Shown here: piece after piece, positions 41,985 to 50,313 of the stretch | How positions within the stretch are numbered: the first letter of the stretch is position 1 | Layout of the letters: each line of letters opens with the position of its first letter | Assembly: GCF_029263575.1 (NCBI RefSeq) | Contig: NZ_JAJUFV010000003.1 | Coordinates: 1-53,174, forward strand | DNA: 53,174 nucleotides | Reading direction: 5' to 3' | Source: Microbacterium sp. | GTDB lineage: Bacteria > Actinomycetota > Actinomycetes > Actinomycetales > Microbacteriaceae | Translations under genes and position numbers: made by a program | The notes under the pieces: model-generated | Told to the model about the DNA's origin: nothing | What the model saw: only the letters and a program-made list of their open reading frames with translations | Databases searched by the model: none

Positions 41985-44852
41985 ATGTCACTGGTTGAGC
42001 AGGGCCCGCCACCCGCGGCCGACACCGCCGATGTCGTCGCGGCGCTGCGACGCGTGGTCGGCGGCGAGGTCGACGACGGCACGCGGCGCCGCGCCGAATA
42101 CTCCAGCGACGCCTCGAACTACCGCGTGCCACCGACGGTCGTCGTCTTTCCCCGCGACGTCGATGATGCGCTGGCCGTCGTCGACACGGCGCGCGAGACG
42201 GGCACACCGCTCACCTCCCGCGGTGCGGGCACTTCCGTTGCCGGCAACGCCATCGGCACGGGCATCGTGATGGACTTCTCCCGGCACCTGTCGACGATCG
42301 ACGAGATCGATCCGTCCGCCCAGTCGGCGCGCGTGCAGCCCGGCGTCGTGATGGCGAGACTGCAGGATGCCGCGGCCCCGCACGGGCTGCGATTCGGCCC
42401 CGACCCCTCGACCTGGACCCGCTGCACGATCGGCGGGATGATCGGCAACAACGCATGCGGATCGCACTCGCTCGCCTACGGCCGCACGGTCGACAACGTC
42501 ATCGACCTCGATGTGATCGACGCGAGAGGTCGTCGTTTCGACGCGGCATCCGGCTTTCATTCTATTTCCGGCATGGATGCCTTCGTGTCATCGCATATGG
42601 CGACCATCCGCACCGAGCTCGGCCGCTTCGGCCGACAGGTCTCGGGCTATTCGCTCGAGCACCTTCTGCCTGAGAACGGTCGCTCGCTGGCGAAGGCGCT
42701 CGTGGGTACCGAAGGCACATGCGCGGTCGTGCTGGGCGCCACGGTGCGCCTGGTCGCCAAGGCCACGGCGCCGGTGCTCGTCGTGCTCGGCTACCCGAGC
42801 ATGATCGCCGCGGCAGACGACGTGCCGAATCTTCTCGGGCATCGCCCCGATTCGATCGAAGGGCTCGACGCGCGCCTGGTCAATGCCGTGCGTGACGCCA
42901 AGGGAGCCGGTGCCGTGTCGTCGCTGCCCGACGGCGCCGGCTGGCTGCTCGTCGAGGTCTCGGGAGAGGATGCCCGCGACGCCGCCGCACGCGCCACGCG
43001 CCTGATCGCCGGTTCTGCTGCGATCAGCCACCGCACGATCGCCGATCCGGTGCAGGCGCGGCCGGTCTGGCGCATCCGAGAGGACGGCGTCGGCCTCGCT
43101 GGCCGCACAGCCGCCGGAAAGCAGGCGTGGCCCGGCTTCGAAGACGCCGCCGTGCCACCCGAACGGCTCGGCTCATACCTGCGCGACATGGATGAGCTCT
43201 TCGATCAGCACGGCCTATCCGGCATGCCCTACGGGCACTTCGGCGACGGATGCATCCATGTGCGCCTCGACATTCCGCTGGAGAAAGACGGATCGGCGCT
43301 GCGCGCCTTCATGACGGATGCCGCACGGCTCGTCGCCGGCCACGGCGGATCGCTCTCGGGCGAGCACGGCGACGGGCGAGCTCGCAGCGAGCTGCTGCCG
43401 CTGATGTACTCCCCCGCCGCGATCGAAGCGTTCGAAGGCTTCAAGCGCCTGTTCGACCCCGACGACCTTTTCAACCCGGGCGTGATCGTGCACCCCGCAT
43501 CCGTCGACGCCGATCTGCGCCGTCCGCAGGCCCTGCCGCTGCTGCGCGCCGACGGCATGGCCTTCGCCCACGACGGCGGTGACTTCACACAGGCCGTGCA
43601 CCGTTGCGTCGGCATCGGCAAATGCCGCGCCGACAACACCGCCGCGGGCGGCTTCATGTGCCCGTCGTACCAGGCCACCACCGATGAGAAGGACTCCACA
43701 CGCGGTCGCGCCCGCGTGCTGCAGGAGATGCTCAATGGCGGTGTCGTGGAAGACGGCTGGGCATCGGAAGAGGTTCACGACGCACTCGATCTGTGCCTGT
43801 CATGCAAGGCGTGCGCAAGCGACTGCCCCGCCGGGGTCGACATGGCCGCCTACAAATCCGAGTCGCTGCATCGCCGATACCGCGGCCGGCTCCGCCCGAT
43901 CACGCACTATGTTCTCGGCTGGCTACCGCGCTGGGCGAGGCTCGCGTCGCCGTTCGCACCGCTGGTGAACGCTGTGCTGAAGGTGCCCGGTGTCAGCCGC
44001 CTCGCGCTCTGGGCGGGCGGCATGGACACGCGCCGATCGATTCCGGCTTTCGCTCGCCGAAGCTTCCGGGCCTCTCAGCGTCGTCTGCGGCGCAGACCGC
44101 CGACCGAGAAGCGCGTGCTGCTGTGGACGGATTCCTTCTCCGACAGCTTCAGCCCAGAGATTCCCACCGCGGCGATCGACGTGCTGGCGGATGCCGGAAT
44201 CACCGCCGTGCTTCCCGAAACAGCGCAGTGCTGCGGCCTGACCTGGATCTCGACCGGCCAGCTCACCGGGGCCCGGCGGCGACTGTCTGCGCTGGTCGAT
44301 GCCTTCCATCCCGCTGTCGCCGCCGGCGTGCCGATCGTCGGGCTCGAGCCCTCGTGCACAGCGGTGCTGCGCTCCGATCTGCTCGAGATCCTCCCGAACG
44401 ATCCTCGGGCGCGCGATGTCGCCCAGAGCACCTTCACCCTGGCCGAGGTTCTCACCGGGCGCACGCCGGTGCGCCCCGATGCCGACTGGCAGCCGCCCAC
44501 GCTGGGCGGCACCGAGGTCCTGGTGCAGCCGCACTGCCACCAGCACGCGGTGATGGGTTTCACGGCCGATGCGGAACTGCTCGAACGAATGGGCGCCACA
44601 GTCACCGAACTCGCCGGTTGCTGCGGCCTGGCCGGCAACTTCGGCATGGAGCGCGGTCACTACGACGTCTCGGTCGCCGTCGCAGAGAACGCGCTGCTTC
44701 CGGCGCTGCGCGACAAGACCGAACGGACGGTGTTTCTCGCCGACGGCTTCTCCTGCCGCACGCAGGCCGATCAGCTCGCCGATACACCCGGCATCCATCT
44801 CGCCCAGCTCATCTCCGGCGCTCACGCGCCCCGAACGAAGGATCGCCCATGA
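41985..44852 (+). CDS. FAD-linked / Fe-S D-2-hydroxyacid dehydrogenase (D-lactate dehydrogenase type)
   Basis: Large membrane-associated or cytoplasmic oxidoreductase of 955 residues. Domains in order are FAD-binding_4 (about 45-190; TSRGAGTSVAGNAIGTGIVM, GGMIGNNACGSHSLAYGRTV), FAD-oxidase_C (about 240-510; SGMPYGHFGDGCIHVRLDIP, SGEHGDGRARSELL), two 4Fe-4S motifs (RCVGIGKC about 539; CLSCKACASDCPAG about 603), and a C-terminal CCG domain (CCGLTW about 746; HCHQHAVMG and CCGLAGNFGMERGHY about 850-880). Family enzymes oxidise D-lactate, D-2-hydroxyglutarate or glycolate-type acids, passing electrons to the quinone pool. In-frame ATGs at 41931 and 41976 lie upstream of or inside the promoter; the ATG at 41985 fits a leaderless start. 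It overlaps the next gene by 4 bases. Confidence 0.92.
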   Translation: MSLVEQGPPPAADTADVVAALRRVVGGEVDDGTRRRAEYSSDASNYRVPPTVVVFPRDVDDALAVVDTARETGTPLTSRGAGTSVAGNAIGTGIVMDFSRHLSTIDEIDPSAQSARVQPGVVMARLQDAAAPHGLRFGPDPSTWTRCTIGGMIGNNACGSHSLAYGRTVDNVIDLDVIDARGRRFDAASGFHSISGMDAFVSSHMATIRTELGRFGRQVSGYSLEHLLPENGRSLAKALVGTEGTCAVVLGATVRLVAKATAPVLVVLGYPSMIAAADDVPNLLGHRPDSIEGLDARLVNAVRDAKGAGAVSSLPDGAGWLLVEVSGEDARDAAARATRLIAGSAAISHRTIADPVQARPVWRIREDGVGLAGRTAAGKQAWPGFEDAAVPPERLGSYLRDMDELFDQHGLSGMPYGHFGDGCIHVRLDIPLEKDGSALRAFMTDAARLVAGHGGSLSGEHGDGRARSELLPLMYSPAAIEAFEGFKRLFDPDDLFNPGVIVHPASVDADLRRPQALPLLRADGMAFAHDGGDFTQAVHRCVGIGKCRADNTAAGGFMCPSYQATTDEKDSTRGRARVLQEMLNGGVVEDGWASEEVHDALDLCLSCKACASDCPAGVDMAAYKSESLHRRYRGRLRPITHYVLGWLPRWARLASPFAPLVNAVLKVPGVSRLALWAGGMDTRRSIPAFARRSFRASQRRLRRRPPTEKRVLLWTDSFSDSFSPEIPTAAIDVLADAGITAVLPETAQCCGLTWISTGQLTGARRRLSALVDAFHPAVAAGVPIVGLEPSCTAVLRSDLLEILPNDPRARDVAQSTFTLAEVLTGRTPVRPDADWQPPTLGGTEVLVQPHCHQHAVMGFTADAELLERMGATVTELAGCCGLAGNFGMERGHYDVSVAVAENALLPALRDKTERTVFLADGFSCRTQADQLADTPGIHLAQLISGAHAPRTKDRP

Positions 44853-46288
44853 CATCTGCAACCGGCATCTACCTCGACGGCGCGTGGCATGACGTCGCCG
44901 AGCACCGCGAGAACATCAACCCCTCCGATCATCGCGACGTCATCGGTCTCTTCGGCCGGGCCGAGCGCTCAGCCGTCGATGACGCCGTGGATGCGGCATC
45001 GGGCGCCTTCGGCCCGTGGTCGCGCACCTCACCACAGCGACGTGCCGATCTGCTCGAAGCCGTCGCCGCCGGCATCACGGCACAGGCCGACGACCTGGCC
45101 CGGCTGCTCGCCCGTGAAGAGGGGAAGACCCTGCCCGAGGCGAAGGGCGAGGTGATGCGCGCAGCGCACATCTTCCGCTTCTTCAGCGGCGAGGCGCTGC
45201 GCGTGGTCGGCGAGCGGCAGGCGTCGACTCGCGAGGGCGTCACGGTGAACCTGGCGCGTGAGCCCCTGGGCGTGGTGGGCATCATCGCACCGTGGAACTT
45301 CCCCATCGCCATTCCGGCATGGAAGGCCGCGCCGGCCCTGGCCTACGGCAACACGGTCGTGCTCAAGCCCGCCGAGCTCGTCCCGGCGAGCGCCGTCGCG
45401 CTGACCCGCATCATTCACGAGGCCGGGTTCCCGCCCGGCGTCTTCAACCTCGTCACCGGATCGGGCGCCGTCATCGGCGATGCGATCGCCGCGCACCCCG
45501 GCATCGCCGCCGTGACGTTCACCGGCTCCGAGCCGGTCGGCCGACGCGTCGCGCAGACGGCCGTTGCCCGCCTGGCCGAGGTTCAGCTGGAGATGGGCGG
45601 CAAGAACCCGCTCATCGTGCTTGCCGACGCTGAGCTCGATATCGCCGTCGAGTGCGCGATCAACGGCGCCTTCTTCTCGACCGGACAGCGGTGCACCGCA
45701 TCCAGTCGCCTGATCGTCGAAGACGCGATTCACGATCGTTTCGTCGAGCGAATGCTGGCACGCATGAGCGAGCTGCGGGTCGGCCACGCGCTCGATGACG
45801 CCACGGACATCGGCCCCGTGGTGGACGAGCGCCAACTTGAGACAGACCTCCGCTACCTCGGCATCGCACGCGAGGCCACGCACAGCGAGGTGCACGGCGG
45901 CGAGGTGGTCGAACGCACGACCCCGGGAAACTTTCTCACCCCCGCGCTCATCACGGGTGCGCGGAACGACGACCAGGTCAGCCGCGAAGAGGTCTTCGGC
46001 CCCGTGGCATCCGTCATCCGCGTCGGCGACTACGACGAGGCGGTCACCGTTGCAGGCGACACCGAGTTCGGGCTCGTCGCCGGCATCTGCACGACGTCAC
46101 TGCGCGCGTCGGAGGACTTCCAGTCACGCAGCGACACCGGCATGGTCATGGTGAACCTGCCCACCGCCGGTGTCGACCCGCACGTCGCGTTCGGCGGACG
46201 CAAGGGGTCGAGCTTCGGCCCGCGTGAGCAGGGCACGCACGCGCGCGACTTCTTCACGCAGACCAAGACGGCCTACGTACGGCCCTGA
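44849..46288 (+). CDS. NAD(P)-dependent aldehyde dehydrogenase (alpha-ketoglutaric-semialdehyde-dehydrogenase-like)
   Basis: Protein of 479 residues. The cofactor-site motif GIIAPWNFPIAIPAWKAAPA lies at about 146-165, VTFTGSEPVGRR at about 230, the general-base Glu in LEMGGKN, and the catalytic Cys282 in FFSTGQRCTASSRLIV; EEVFGPVASVIRV follows. The GxFFSTGQRCTA block is characteristic of 2,5-dioxovalerate (alpha-ketoglutaric semialdehyde) dehydrogenases. The open frame extends over 1 kb upstream, but that is only a shadow of the Fe-S enzyme; the ATG at 44849 overlaps its stop by 4 bases (ATGA), so the two are translationally coupled. The pair suggests a path from a D-2-hydroxyacid or sugar-acid via a semialdehyde into 2-oxoglutarate; this is inference. 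Confidence 0.92.
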   Translation: MTSATGIYLDGAWHDVAEHRENINPSDHRDVIGLFGRAERSAVDDAVDAASGAFGPWSRTSPQRRADLLEAVAAGITAQADDLARLLAREEGKTLPEAKGEVMRAAHIFRFFSGEALRVVGERQASTREGVTVNLAREPLGVVGIIAPWNFPIAIPAWKAAPALAYGNTVVLKPAELVPASAVALTRIIHEAGFPPGVFNLVTGSGAVIGDAIAAHPGIAAVTFTGSEPVGRRVAQTAVARLAEVQLEMGGKNPLIVLADAELDIAVECAINGAFFSTGQRCTASSRLIVEDAIHDRFVERMLARMSELRVGHALDDATDIGPVVDERQLETDLRYLGIAREATHSEVHGGEVVERTTPGNFLTPALITGARNDDQVSREEVFGPVASVIRVGDYDEAVTVAGDTEFGLVAGICTTSLRASEDFQSRSDTGMVMVNLPTAGVDPHVAFGGRKGSSFGPREQGTHARDFFTQTKTAYVRP

Positions 46289-46299
46289 CGTCTTTCCTG

Positions 46300-46314
46300 T
46301 TTCGGATGCCGAAA
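46300..46314. terminator. Short hairpin between convergent genes
   Basis: TTTCGG-ATG-CCGAAA (46300-46314) forms a 6-bp stem in the 38-base space between the aldehyde dehydrogenase stop and the converging regulator stop. It is symmetric and could act in both directions, but the stem is short and no T-run follows. Confidence 0.35.
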
Positions 46315-46326
46315 GCGCAGGATGCC

Positions 46327-48219
46327 TCACGCCGAGGAGCGCGCGGCGCGGCGCAGCCGTTCCAGGCGCACCGCTGCTTCCAACCGGAACCGATACTCGG
46401 GATCGTGCCAGTCCCCCGTGATGAGATCTTGGATGCGTTGCAACCGCTGTTGCACCGTGTTCTTGTGCACGCGCAACCGCGCGGCCACTCGCTGCCGGCT
46501 CTGGCCGACTTCGACGTAGCACGCGAGGGTGTCGAAGAGCACGGTGCCGCGGCGCTCGTCCCACTCCAGCACGGGCCCGAGCAGTTCCATGACGAATCGC
46601 ACTGCGGCTCCCGGATCAGACGAGGCCAGCGCGTGATACGGCACCAGCGCGTCGGAGGACACCGTGACACCCTCGATGCCGAGCGGGCTCAGCAGTGCCA
46701 GGTCTCCGATCGCGCGGCGCACGGCAGCGCCCACTTCCGACAGCTCGGTCACGCCCGTGCGCACGACTGCAGGAAGATGCGGGGCGTCGAGCCGCTCGGC
46801 CAGCACGGCACGTACTCGCTCGGTCTCGGCGAGCGCCCCGGGCGTCGCCCACACGATGATCAGGTGGTGATCCTGCGCGGCCACAACTCCGCGCTCGGCG
46901 ACGACCTGCGACGCGGTGGCCGTCGCAGCGATGGACTCCCCGCCGCGGATGTCGAGCACGGCGCACGCGGTCGCCTCTCCCTCGCGCATGGCCTGGGGCA
47001 GCTCGGCGTCTGAGGTGCCGTGCTCGATGACCTCCATCAGCCATCGCGCATCCCGCTCAGCTCTGATCGCCTCGACGGCATCGCGCTTGAACGACACGAG
47101 CGCGGCGGCATGCGCGGCGCGCTCCAGCGTGCGACGGCCCACGTCGTCGTCGTCGGCTTCGGCGACGATGGTGCCGCTGTCTCGGTCGGCTCCGGGGATG
47201 GCGATCACCAGCCAGCTGCGTCCGCCCTCTTCGATCGTCTCGGCATATCCGGTCGCTCGGCTGCGTGCCGCGGCATCCGTCAGCGTCCGACGCCGGGGCA
47301 ACCCCTCGTCGCCCTCCAGCGCGCGGCCCGAGCCATCGAGCGCCCAGACCCGTCGTCCCAGCCGATTCGCGACCGTGCCGATGAGGTCGACGACCGTCGC
47401 TCCAGACATCACGGCGGTGGTGAGCTCTTCGTGCACGCCACTGGCCATCTCGGTCGCCGCCAAGTGCTCATGCAGCTCGCGATATGCCTGTTCGGCGCGC
47501 TCGATCGCCGCCGTTCGCTCGGCGAGCACCTGCGCGGTGTGCAGCACCGCTGCGGCGTGATCGGCGAACGCCGACAGCAGCAGTACCTCGTCAGGTGTGT
47601 AGTCGTAACGGAATCGGTTGCAGGCGAACAGGGCACCCAGCACCTGATCGCCGATAGCGAGCGGAACGCCGAGGAACGACACGAGCCCCTCCGCCTCGAC
47701 TGCGTCGTCGATGTGCTGGTCGTGCGGCGCCTCGCGCATCGACTGATAGCTCGGCACCCACGAAGCCTCCCGCGTGCCCGCGACCTTGCTCGCCAGCCCG
47801 AACCCGGCCGGCACCACCAGGTCGCGGAACTCCGGCGTGACCGTGCCCACCGAGTGCCGTACGCGCAGATCGCCCGCATCGTTCTCGACCTCAGAGAGAT
47901 AGGTGACGTCGGTGCCCATCAGCTGGTGGGCGCGTTCGACGAGCCGGTCGAGCACCTCGTCGACGTCCTGCAGACGGACGAGTTCGCGGGCCGTTGAGAA
48001 CAGCGCCTCCAGCTCGGCGGTGCGCCGGCGCAGGCGAGCGTTCGACAGCTGGGATTCCCGAGCGGATGCCACGACCTCCCGCGCCTGCGCGGCGTCGATG
48101 CCCGATTCGGCAAGCAGGTCGCCGAGGCCGGCATCCGGTGCTCCCGGCTCGGCGCGGGCGGCGGCCAGCAGCTCGCGCGCGAACGCCGCCGCGTCGTAGT
48201 CTCGGCCCGGATCTGCCAC
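46327..48219 (-). CDS. GAF domain / PucR-type transcriptional regulator
   Basis: Regulator of about 630 residues, paralog of that at 25915. The helical N-terminus leads to a GAF domain (about 70-240; ELEALFSTARELVRLQDVDE, LVSFLGVPLAIGDQVLGALF), matching the same segments of the paralog, then a central PucR-like region and a C-terminal HTH_30 (VEVGQSRQRVAARLRVHKNT, then VQQRLQRIQDLITGDWHDPE). The frame is open to 48435; the GTG at 48219 has GGAAGAGG 8 bases upstream and gives the same overall size as the paralog, while an ATG at 48270 is possible but lacks a ribosome-binding site. It follows the enoyl-CoA hydratase gene by 55 bases on the same strand, so it probably belongs to, and autoregulates, that operon. 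Confidence 0.9.
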   Translation of the reverse strand: MADPGRDYDAAAFARELLAAARAEPGAPDAGLGDLLAESGIDAAQAREVVASARESQLSNARLRRRTAELEALFSTARELVRLQDVDEVLDRLVERAHQLMGTDVTYLSEVENDAGDLRVRHSVGTVTPEFRDLVVPAGFGLASKVAGTREASWVPSYQSMREAPHDQHIDDAVEAEGLVSFLGVPLAIGDQVLGALFACNRFRYDYTPDEVLLLSAFADHAAAVLHTAQVLAERTAAIERAEQAYRELHEHLAATEMASGVHEELTTAVMSGATVVDLIGTVANRLGRRVWALDGSGRALEGDEGLPRRRTLTDAAARSRATGYAETIEEGGRSWLVIAIPGADRDSGTIVAEADDDDVGRRTLERAAHAAALVSFKRDAVEAIRAERDARWLMEVIEHGTSDAELPQAMREGEATACAVLDIRGGESIAATATASQVVAERGVVAAQDHHLIIVWATPGALAETERVRAVLAERLDAPHLPAVVRTGVTELSEVGAAVRRAIGDLALLSPLGIEGVTVSSDALVPYHALASSDPGAAVRFVMELLGPVLEWDERRGTVLFDTLACYVEVGQSRQRVAARLRVHKNTVQQRLQRIQDLITGDWHDPEYRFRLEAAVRLERLRRAARSSA

Positions 48220-48274
48220 GCTCACGACCTCTTCCGTTCCCCGCCCGGCGACAGAGCCAGGCGGCGACATCAGT

Positions 48275-49051
48275 CTAAGAGGCCGAGGGGAATGCGGCCG
48301 GCCTGCGCTCGGCGAAGGCGGCCAGTCCCTCGCGGGCGTCGTCGCTGTCGAACGCCAGCTGGCCGAGCCCTGCCTCGCGTCGGAAGGCATCGGTCTCTGG
48401 CAGGTCTGCGAGTTCGCGCACGGCGCGCTTGACAATCGCCATGGCTGTGCGACTCTTCGTCAGGAGCTCTTCTGCGAGGGTGCGGGCAGTGTCGAAGACC
48501 GCTTCCGGCGGCACCACCCGGTTGACGAGCCCGTAGCGCTCGGCGGTCGCGGCGTCGATCCGATCGCCGCGCAGCATGAGGTCCATGGCGAACGCGTACG
48601 GGATCTGCCGGATCAGTCGCACGAGCGTTCCCCCGGCTGGCACGACGCCCACGCCGGTCTCGGGCAGGGCGAACGTCGCCGACGACGAGGCGACGCGGAT
48701 GTCGGTCGAGAGCATGATCTCGAAACCGCCGCCCATGCAGTGCCCGTTGATCGCCGCGATCACGGGCTTCTCCAGCTGGGAGTGCTTCTGATGCGCGGCA
48801 TCCCACTCGCTGATGTCGAAGCGCCCCTCGCTGAGCGCGGGAATCGATTCGCCGAGGTCGGCGCCGACGCAGAACGCACGGTCGCCGGCTCCGGTCAGAA
48901 TCGCGACGCCGACCCGCTCGTCATCGCGCACCTCGGCGAAGGCCTCGCCCAGCTGGTCGTACATCGACAGCGTGAGGGCGTTGAGCTTGTCGGGGCGATC
49001 GATCGTGATGACGGCGAGCGCGCCGTCGCGAGCGAGGGTGACCTGCCCCAT
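48275..49051 (-). CDS. Enoyl-CoA hydratase/isomerase family protein
   Basis: Crotonase-fold protein of 258 residues. The oxyanion-hole segments are AFCVGADL (about 60-67) and GHCMGGGFEIMLSTDIRVAS (about 105-124); the catalytic-Glu region is ATFALPETGVGVVPAGG (about 127-143). A second acidic residue typical of true hydratases is expected near the first segment but cannot be confirmed, so isomerase or decarboxylase activity remains open. The ATG at 49051 shares one base with the CoA-transferase stop (TGATG). Its pairing with a class III CoA-transferase mirrors the dehydratase plus transferase pair in the mva operon, suggesting hydration of a CoA-activated unsaturated acid, for example a methylglutaconyl-type one. 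Confidence 0.93.
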   Translation of the reverse strand: MGQVTLARDGALAVITIDRPDKLNALTLSMYDQLGEAFAEVRDDERVGVAILTGAGDRAFCVGADLGESIPALSEGRFDISEWDAAHQKHSQLEKPVIAAINGHCMGGGFEIMLSTDIRVASSSATFALPETGVGVVPAGGTLVRLIRQIPYAFAMDLMLRGDRIDAATAERYGLVNRVVPPEAVFDTARTLAEELLTKSRTAMAIVKRAVRELADLPETDAFRREAGLGQLAFDSDDAREGLAAFAERRPAAFPSAS

Positions 49052-50313
49052 CAGATCGTCCCCGCCGAGCGCAGCTCGTCGAGCTCATCCTGGGTGAGAC
49101 CGACGAAGTCGCGCAGCACCCGGTCGGTGTGCTCGCCCTTGTTCGGCGCCATCCCACGCGCCCGCGGCGGCGTGCGGTCGAGCTTGACGGGCGAGCCGAA
49201 GGTGCTCAGCGCTCCGTAGCCGTCGTAGTCGACGTCGACGACCATGTCGCGGTCGGCGATCTGCGGATCGTGCACGACTTCGCCGATGTCCTTCACCGCG
49301 CTCAGCGGAACGAGGTCACCGGCGATCTCTTCCAGCTCGGCTTTGGTGCGGTTAGCGAACCAGCGCTCGACCATGGGCTTGACCCGGCTCTGGTAAACAT
49401 CTTCGCGGAAGCGCTGACCCATGGTCTGCAGCTCGGGGTGGTCGCCGTCGCCGGGTTCCCCGAAGATCTCGCATGAGATCTTCCAGAACTTGTCGGTGTA
49501 ACCGCCGAAGAAGACGAATCCGTCTTTGCAGGCGAACAGCTCATAGGGACGGACGAACGGATGCTGGTTGCCCAAGGGCTCCGGAACCACCTGCTGCGTC
49601 GTATAGGAGACGACCGCATTCTCGGTGAGGGTGAGCACCGAGTCTTGCTGCGAGATGTCGACCAGCTGCCCAACGCCGGTGTGCTCGGCATGGCGCAGCG
49701 CCGCGAGCACACCGATCACCCCGTACAGGCTCGCACCGAGGTCACCGATGATGGTGCCGACGCGGTTCGGGGGGCCACCGGCCGGGCCGTTCATCGACCA
49801 CAGACCGCCGGTTGCCTGCGCGCTGTTGTCATAAGCGGGCTTGCTGCGGTACGGGCCCGTCTGGCCGTAGCCACTGAGGGCGGCATAGACGAGGCGGGGG
49901 TTGATCTCACGCAGCTGATCGGGACCGAGGCCGAGACGCTCCATCGTGCCAGGGCGGAAGTTCTCGACCAGCACATCCGCTTTCTCGACGAGACGCTCCA
50001 GAGCGCGCTTTCCCTCCGGGTGGCGCATGTTGAGCGTCACCCCGAGCTTGTTGCGGTTGTACTGGGCGAAGAATCCGCTGAACGGGTCACCGTCTTCACG
50101 CTCGAGCATGGGCGGGAACGTTCGCGTGTAGTCCGGGTCGTCGGGATGTTCGATCTTGATGACCGTCGCGCCGAGGTCGGCGAGGATCATCGAGCAGTAC
50201 GGCCCCGCCACCACGCGGGTCACATCGACCACGACGATTCCGGCGAGCGACCCGGGGGCGGCGTCGAAGCGGCCCAGGCCGTTGAACCAGGTGCGCGTCT
50301 CGTCGTCGATCAT
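49051..50313 (-). CDS. Class III CoA-transferase (paralog of the one in the mva operon)
   Basis: CaiB/BaiF enzyme of 420 residues. The N-terminal motif VVAGPYCSMILADLGATVIK, DVLVENFRPGTMERLG, LSGYGQTG and the catalytic-Asp segment GTIIGDLG (D191) are in the same order as in the protein at 21290. Both also share the longer C-terminal blocks VRPYELFAC/VKPYELFDC, FFGGYTDKFWK/FFGAYTDKLWN and KAELEE.AGD.VPL..K.IGEVV, which the third transferase (11033) lacks. The ATG at 50313 overlaps the transporter stop by 4 bases with AAGGAG upstream; the frame open to 50958 is not used. It probably activates the acid imported by the upstream MHS transporter. Confidence 0.93.
   Translation of the reverse strand: MIDDETRTWFNGLGRFDAAPGSLAGIVVVDVTRVVAGPYCSMILADLGATVIKIEHPDDPDYTRTFPPMLEREDGDPFSGFFAQYNRNKLGVTLNMRHPEGKRALERLVEKADVLVENFRPGTMERLGLGPDQLREINPRLVYAALSGYGQTGPYRSKPAYDNSAQATGGLWSMNGPAGGPPNRVGTIIGDLGASLYGVIGVLAALRHAEHTGVGQLVDISQQDSVLTLTENAVVSYTTQQVVPEPLGNQHPFVRPYELFACKDGFVFFGGYTDKFWKISCEIFGEPGDGDHPELQTMGQRFREDVYQSRVKPMVERWFANRTKAELEEIAGDLVPLSAVKDIGEVVHDPQIADRDMVVDVDYDGYGALSTFGSPVKLDRTPPRARGMAPNKGEHTDRVLRDFVGLTQDELDELRSAGTI

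Noticed and set aside
43793..44848. Upstream extension of the aldehyde dehydrogenase to 831 residues
   Set aside because: It is a shadow of the FAD/Fe-S enzyme; homology starts at the ATG at 44849, which overlaps the previous stop.
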